Positions 14,652-18,120 of a DNA stretch of 18,120 bases are shown here, piece by piece. A program made the translations under genes and the position numbers. Under the pieces are notes generated by a model. That model was not told the origin of the DNA, made no database searches, and worked only from the letters and a program-made list of their open reading frames with translations. Position 1 is the stretch's first letter; each line of letters opens with the position of its first letter. The stretch is from an archaeon (GTDB taxonomy: Archaea; Thermoproteota; Nitrososphaeria; Nitrososphaerales; CADDZS01): contig JAJYUX010000025.1 in assembly GCA_021792315.1 (NCBI GenBank), positions 1-18,120 on the forward strand, in the 5' to 3' direction.

Positions 14652-15521
14652 TCATTTTTCGTCTTGATGGCTTAAACCTTTTTCTCGGATGGCTTTCGCG
14701 ATTTTTGCGGCCTGTCTAGTTTGCATGACATCATGCGTTCGAATTAAATGTGCGCCGTTGAACACAGCCACGGCAGTGGCACCTAGCGATCCCTCAAGTC
14801 GGTCATCCGGATCGTCTCTTCCGAGCAATTTTCCTATGAAACGTTTCCTTGAAAGCCCTACGCAAATTGGCCTTCGTAGTCTTCTCAGTTTTTCAAGGTT
14901 AGCAAGAATTGAAACGTTCCACTCAACATTTGAAATTCTTTCATCCGTAAAAAATCCAATCCCTGGGTCGATCGTAATCTTTCGCGGATCTATGCCATGA
15001 TCTTCTCCAAATTCCAAGCTAGTTTCCAAGCGACTCAAGACGCTTTCAACTGCATCAGCGTGTTTGGAGATTCTTGGCTCGTGTGCACATGTTATGAGTG
15101 AGTAATCTTTGGAAGCCACCAAATTCGCAAGTCTCCCTCCGTCAGTCTGTGTAAAGCCGAACACATCATTTAGAATCGTTGCTCCCTCTTCAAAAGATAG
15201 CTTGGCAGCCTCTAATCTTGTCGTATCGACTGATATTGGCACATCGACGAGTTTCGAAACAATCTTCAGAGCTCTCGTCAAGAGACGCGATTCGGTTTGC
15301 GTGGACACTTCAGAAGCCCGATACGGAGCTGTCGATCTTGCTCCTATGTCTATGATGTCAGCTCCCTCGTCTCGGAGATGGAGAACCGCTCTCTTAATAG
15401 CATCATCAGAACTCGCGATGGAACCGGTGTAGAATGAATTTTCTGAGAGGTTAATCACACCCATCATACGAACGGGATTTCTGTCCCCAACTCTAATTCC
15501 TCCCAGATCTCCAGCGATCAT
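14652..15521 (-). CDS. folP: Dihydropteroate synthase (DHPS) or archaeal DHPS-like enzyme
   Basis: DHPS condenses dihydropterin-methyl diphosphate with p-aminobenzoate. Most family residues are visible: MGVINLSENSF with the conserved Asn, GADIIDIG, ISVDTTR, ILNDVFGF, ITIDPGIGFF, GLSRKRFIG and LIRTHDV. Two pABA-binding loops deviate: NVTPDSF reads NLSENSF and STRP reads STAP. ATG 15521 gives 289 residues and starts just before the conserved core. The frame is open to ATG 15587, which would abut the mptE GTG and leave no promoter space between the two genes. The AT-rich box at 15557-15565 is 40 nt from ATG 15521. The divergent neighbour mptE makes its pterin substrate. The product could be folate, or a methanopterin precursor if the acceptor is a ribosylated aminobenzoate. 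Confidence 0.88.
   Translation of the reverse strand: MIAGDLGGIRVGDRNPVRMMGVINLSENSFYTGSIASSDDAIKRAVLHLRDEGADIIDIGARSTAPYRASEVSTQTESRLLTRALKIVSKLVDVPISVDTTRLEAAKLSFEEGATILNDVFGFTQTDGGRLANLVASKDYSLITCAHEPRISKHADAVESVLSRLETSLEFGEDHGIDPRKITIDPGIGFFTDERISNVEWNVSILANLEKLRRLRRPICVGLSRKRFIGKLLGRDDPDDRLEGSLGATAVAVFNGAHLIRTHDVMQTRQAAKIAKAIREKGLSHQDEK
14671..14676 (-). promoter_or_regulatory. Putative TATA box for the coiled-coil gene
   Basis: The minus strand reads TTTAAG within the last codons of folP, about 29 nt before ATG 14645. This spacing predicts a leaderless or near-leaderless transcript. Confidence 0.3.
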
Positions 15522-15556
15522 TAGGGTGTCTACAAAACTTGGATTTTCCATAGAAG

Positions 15557-15565
15557 CATTAAATG
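15557..15565. promoter_or_regulatory. Putative shared TATA element of mptE and folP
   Basis: CATTAAATG on the plus strand is centred 27 nt before GTG 15588 of mptE, which predicts a leaderless mRNA. On the minus strand it reads CATTTAATG, 40 nt before ATG 15521 of folP, as in the etfBA and sdhA promoters. One near-symmetric box may serve both genes. Confidence 0.4.
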
Positions 15566-15587
15566 TATTCCAAGAAGAACTCTCCAT

Positions 15588-16367
15588 GTGGATTATTCTT
15601 CTTTAGGATCTCTCTGGTTCGAGACATTTTATCCAAGGATTATGCATGATCTTGGGTTCGACAAATCGCGGGATGAGGAAGCGAGAGATGTACTTTCTAA
15701 TCTCCTGACAACCGAAAAGGCAGAATTGATCCAGAAAGTGAGCGATAAGATCATGGGAAAGGAAGTAATAATGTTCGGTGCTGGACCTTCGTTGGAATCC
15801 GATATCAAAGGACTTTACGAATTTGTCAATCAAAGACACCCTACTGTGGTGGCCGCCGACGGAGCCGCTGATGCACTGTATGTTAATTCCATAATTCCAT
15901 CTATCGTTGTGAGCGACCTAGATAGCTGTACCCAGAACAATCTGGAGAGATGCTCTCACGAGGGACTCGTATTTGTCCATGCGCACGGAGATAATACGCA
16001 GCTTGTGAAAAGGATAGTACCATCGCTTGGATCGAATGTAATTGGAACAACTCAGGTGTCCTCTGTCGCAAATGTTACAAATTACGGAGGACTGACCGAC
16101 GGTGACAGAGCCTGTTTCGTTGTTTGCGATTTTCATCCTTTAGCACTCATTGTGGCCGGAATGGATTTTGGTAAGATTGAAGGCCGCTACTCGGTAAGCA
16201 AGCACAATCAAATACAAAATCTGAATCGGCCCACAAAGCTCACTATCGGCAGAGAATCGTTAGAGTTTCTAATAAAATCTCGTCCTGAGATTCGATACCA
16301 GAATGTCACCAAATTCGGCGAAGAAATAAAAGGTGCACGTAGAGTAAATTATTCCCAAGTCACTTGA
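15588..16367 (+). CDS. mptE: MptE-like 6-hydroxymethyl-7,8-dihydropterin pyrophosphokinase
   Basis: This archaeal replacement for FolK transfers pyrophosphate from ATP to 6-hydroxymethyl-dihydropterin. The 259-residue product carries the DUF115/MptE signatures: EVIMFGAGPSLESDI near residues 59-72, VVAADGAADALY, PSIVVSDLDSC, FVHAHGDN, YGGLTDGDRACFV and ALIVAGMDFG. The N-terminal helix (SLWFETFYPRIMHDLGFD) is also typical. GTG 15588 fits the TATA box 27 nt upstream. The gene is divergent from folP, the next pathway step. Its stop overlaps that of the convergent isocitrate dehydrogenase gene by 8 nt. Thiamine pyrophosphokinases are distant relatives but do not share HAHGDN. Confidence 0.93.
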   Translation: MDYSSLGSLWFETFYPRIMHDLGFDKSRDEEARDVLSNLLTTEKAELIQKVSDKIMGKEVIMFGAGPSLESDIKGLYEFVNQRHPTVVAADGAADALYVNSIIPSIVVSDLDSCTQNNLERCSHEGLVFVHAHGDNTQLVKRIVPSLGSNVIGTTQVSSVANVTNYGGLTDGDRACFVVCDFHPLALIVAGMDFGKIEGRYSVSKHNQIQNLNRPTKLTIGRESLEFLIKSRPEIRYQNVTKFGEEIKGARRVNYSQVT

Positions 16368-17400
16368 GGATCTTCAGCACTCTGGTCGATATAGCACTCG
16401 CCATCTCTGAAGTCTTTGCCGAACCGCCCAGATCATAAGTTATGACTTTGCCTTCTTCGATTACACTCTTGGTGGCTTCAAAAATTGCGCTTGATGACCT
16501 CTCATCTCCAAGGTATCCGAGCATCCATGCTCCAGACAGTATAGTTGCGACTGGATCCACTTTATCGAGACCCTTGTACTTCGGCGCGCTACCATGGGCA
16601 GGTTCGAACATGGCGTACTTGTCTCCTATGTTGGCTGAATACACAGTACCAATGCTACCAATCAATCCTGATGCCTCCTCGGAGATTATGTCCATGAAAA
16701 GGTTAGTACTCAGAAGTATAGACTGATTGAAGATTGCAGGATTCTTTACTAGTTGCTGCGAGCAATTATCAATGAATGTCTCCTCCAGTTTGATGCTCGG
16801 ATACTTTGAAGCAATCGAATGGACGGCCTCCATGAAGAGACCATCGCTCTCTTTCAAAATGTTTCCTTTATTTATAGCGAATACCTTGGACCACCCTCTC
16901 CTCTGTGCCTCTTTGAATGCATAATCTGCTACTTTTTCGCTTGACTGTCTCGTAATCTTTCTGATGCCAATCGCGACATCATTGCTCAATCGATGTTCAA
17001 GCCCGCTGTACATTCCCTCAGTGGCTTCTCTTACACAGACAAAATCTACCTCTCCCAGTGGAGAAACATGACCTTTGAAGGTCTTTATCGGTCGCACGTT
17101 TGCGTAAAGATTGAATCGCTGTCTGATGCTCACCGCAACGCTTCTTGGGGAGCCTGGTGTCCACGGTGTTGTAGTTGGGCCTTTGAAGCAGGCGTCGACG
17201 TTGCCTAGAATGTTCCAAGTCTCTTCTGGCACAAGAGAAGCGCCACGATGCTGCTCCCACCATTCCGCTCCCGCGTCGCACTCTATGAATTCGGTAGCAG
17301 TCCCTGTGGTGCGAAGAACACTCAACATTGTCTTTACAAGCTCAGGGCCAGTCCCATCCCCTCTGATTAGCGCTACTTTCTTAGACAATTTCCAAATCAA
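16360..17400 (-). CDS. icd: Isocitrate dehydrogenase, NADP type (isocitrate/isopropylmalate family)
   Basis: The enzyme oxidatively decarboxylates isocitrate to 2-oxoglutarate. The 346-residue product shows VALIRGDGTGPEL, SVAVSIRQRFNLYANVRPIKTF, VREATEGMYSG, NKGNILKESDGLF, STNLFMDIISEEASGLIGSIG and EPAHGSAPKYKGLDKVDP. Lys274-Tyr275 in the last motif is the pair that binds the NADP 2'-phosphate in E. coli isocitrate dehydrogenase. NAD enzymes have Asp-Ile or similar there. Substrate assignment rests on this and on the citric-acid-cycle neighbours. Isopropylmalate or homoisocitrate dehydrogenase remains possible. TTG 17400 is used because no ATG is in frame, and TTG 17388 is an alternative. TNLFMDI has Met where the family has Gly. 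A perfect hairpin lies 13 nt upstream of the start. Confidence 0.88.
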   Translation of the reverse strand: MIWKLSKKVALIRGDGTGPELVKTMLSVLRTTGTATEFIECDAGAEWWEQHRGASLVPEETWNILGNVDACFKGPTTTPWTPGSPRSVAVSIRQRFNLYANVRPIKTFKGHVSPLGEVDFVCVREATEGMYSGLEHRLSNDVAIGIRKITRQSSEKVADYAFKEAQRRGWSKVFAINKGNILKESDGLFMEAVHSIASKYPSIKLEETFIDNCSQQLVKNPAIFNQSILLSTNLFMDIISEEASGLIGSIGTVYSANIGDKYAMFEPAHGSAPKYKGLDKVDPVATILSGAWMLGYLGDERSSSAIFEATKSVIEEGKVITYDLGGSAKTSEMASAISTRVLKILK

Positions 17401-17413
17401 CCATTTTCGCAGT

Positions 17414-17434
17414 ACGGGCTCAGTTCAAGCCCGT
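17414..17434. repeat. Perfect 7-bp inverted repeat before icd (hairpin or operator)
   Basis: ACGGGCT and AGCCCGT flank a 7-nt loop between the acylphosphatase stop and the icd start. No T-run follows on either strand, so an intrinsic terminator is not supported. A weak TATA-like CTTAATG on the minus strand near 17457-17463 would place the icd transcript start at the hairpin. Confidence 0.45.
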
Positions 17435-17481
17435 CTCCTTTTGTCCCGAAAACTGACATTAAGCTTTTCGGCGCGTTCTTG

Positions 17482-17766
17482 TCAATAGACTATGGAGAAA
17501 TTTCGCAAATCAGCTTGTGGATTCACCTTCTTAACCTCAACCTTCGAGACGGCGGCATTCCTCGGACCAGTTTTGCACCATTCCAATATTCTTTGGATAT
17601 CAGTCCATCTACCCTGGACGAGGGACTCGACTCTACCATCTTCCAGATTTCGAACCCAACCAACCAATTCGCACTCTTCTGCGACTCTTTTCATGGAGGC
17701 TCTAAAGAATACTCCCTGGACCTTACCTGAAATGATGACGTTGAATGATTCGATTTCTCTTGACAT
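17482..17766 (-). CDS. acyP: Acylphosphatase
   Basis: This small enzyme hydrolyses the carboxyl-phosphate bond of acyl phosphates. The 94-residue product has the family signature ISGKVQGVFFRASMKRVAEE with the phosphate-binding loop and catalytic Arg. GWVRNLEDGRVESLVQG with the catalytic Asn follows, then ILEWCKTGPRNAAVSKVEV. GVFFR replaces the common GVGFR or GVFYR. ATG 17766 and ATG 17778 are both in frame. The shorter start lies about 30 nt after a TATA-like GTTAGAAT and is preferred. The gene lies upstream of icd on the same strand with an 81-nt gap and diverges from an unknown gene at the right edge. Confidence 0.93.
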   Translation of the reverse strand: MSREIESFNVIISGKVQGVFFRASMKRVAEECELVGWVRNLEDGRVESLVQGRWTDIQRILEWCKTGPRNAAVSKVEVKKVNPQADLRNFSIVY

Positions 17767-17776
17767 TTCAATCAGC

Positions 17777-17786
17777 ATCGCGCGAT
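17777..17786. repeat. Perfect 10-bp palindrome ATCGCGCGAT in the acyP 5' region
   Basis: ATCGCGCGAT covers the upstream ATG alternative of acyP and lies just past its TATA-like box. It could be an operator, but a 10-bp palindrome can occur by chance. Confidence 0.25.
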
Positions 17787-17820
17787 TGTGCGATTCTAAC
17801 TCATGTTAGTCTTCGCAAGA

Positions 17821-17827
17821 TATAAAT
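17821..17827 (+). promoter_or_regulatory. TATA box of the right-edge gene
   Basis: TATAAAT is centred 30 nt before TTG 17854 and is the best match to a consensus archaeal TATA box in the window. It predicts an mRNA start within a few bases of the TTG. Confidence 0.55.
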
Positions 17828-17853
17828 CCGAAATTCCAGAGACTCAATGACTC

Positions 17854-18120
17854 TTGACTCTGATCGATGACCTCTACGAGATTCATGTAACTTGGCTCGA
17901 AGGGCTCGGCGCATCGTATAGGATCAAAGGATACTTTCTCGTAGAAAACGCAGGTAGCAAATTGAAAATTGATTTTGACGGAGTCGCTTTCGGCGGGAAT
18001 TTCGGAGGACACAACATCAATGTCCAGATTTCCGACGAGGCGAAGAGTGAACTCACGCGCACAAAGAAATGCAAAGCCGACGAGATCGAAGGGTTAATCT
18101 CCGAGGTCCAGCGGAGAATG
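17854..18120 (+). CDS. Unknown protein, 5' part only
   Basis: I do not recognise this protein. The frame is open from TTG 17854 to the right edge (89 codons) after an in-frame TGA at 17848. It begins MTLIDDLYEIHVTWLEGLG. A region rich in Gly, Asn and beta-prone residues follows (YFLVENAGSKLKIDFDGVAFGGNFGGHNINVQI), then a charged helix (DEAKSELTRTKKCKADEIEGLISEVQRRM). The strong TATA box at 17821-17827 and the near-leaderless TTG pattern shared with other genes here support it. The antisense frame at 17806-18012 is also open but has no promoter or recognisable motif. No function can be assigned. Confidence 0.55.
   Translation, partial: MTLIDDLYEIHVTWLEGLGASYRIKGYFLVENAGSKLKIDFDGVAFGGNFGGHNINVQISDEAKSELTRTKKCKADEIEGLISEVQRRM

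Noticed and set aside
17414..17440. tRNA-like T-arm, because of the GTTCAAGCCCGT stretch
   Set aside because: The stem and loop register is wrong for a T-arm, and no D-arm, anticodon arm or acceptor stem can be found around it.
17806..18012. Minus-strand open frame of 68 codons at the right edge
   Set aside because: It is antisense to the better supported plus-strand frame with its TATA box, and it shows no motif.

Overview
This is a gene-dense archaeal chromosome segment of about 45% G+C by eye, with no rRNA, tRNA, CRISPR array, insertion sequence or phage gene visible. Archaeal origin is supported by an archaeal-type MptE pterin pyrophosphokinase, an EtfB-EtfA fusion next to FixC and FixX, an archaeal-type serine hydroxymethyltransferase, TATA-like boxes 26-32 nt or about 40 nt upstream of many starts, few Shine-Dalgarno sites and frequent TTG starts. 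The gene set suggests an aerobic or respiring heterotroph, possibly a non-ammonia-oxidising Nitrososphaeria/Thermoproteota relative or a Thermoplasmata relative. That placement is an inference from gene content only.

Left part (1-6635). A truncated succinate dehydrogenase flavoprotein gene, a 62-codon unknown ORF and larB run on the minus strand. A short divergent promoter separates larB from a plus-strand operon for the fused electron transfer flavoprotein (etfBA), FixC and the ferredoxin FixX, which moves electrons from acyl-CoA or similar dehydrogenases to quinone. A minus-strand malate dehydrogenase gene converges on fixX.

Middle part (6636-10960). After a dyad-rich intergenic region comes a plus-strand cluster: a stand-alone LarC C-terminal domain (larC2), larE and an SHMT gene. 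larB, larC2 and larE are nickel-pincer-nucleotide cofactor genes, but no larA racemase and no LarC N-terminal domain are in the window. A PRC-barrel/zinc-ribbon gene (minus) and a PfkB-family kinase gene (plus) follow.

Right part (10954-18120). A minus-strand block folP, unknown coiled-coil gene, guaB, guaA faces a divergent plus-strand mptE. These steps are linked: GuaB and GuaA supply GMP and hence GTP, the pterin precursor; MptE activates the pterin; the dihydropteroate synthase condenses it with an arylamine; and SHMT would use the resulting C1 carrier. An NADP-type isocitrate dehydrogenase gene, an acylphosphatase gene and the 5' end of an unknown plus-strand gene complete the window.

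Organisation: all four convergent gene pairs abut or overlap at their stop codons, no intergenic region exceeds 180 nt, and many genes probably give leaderless or short-leader mRNAs.
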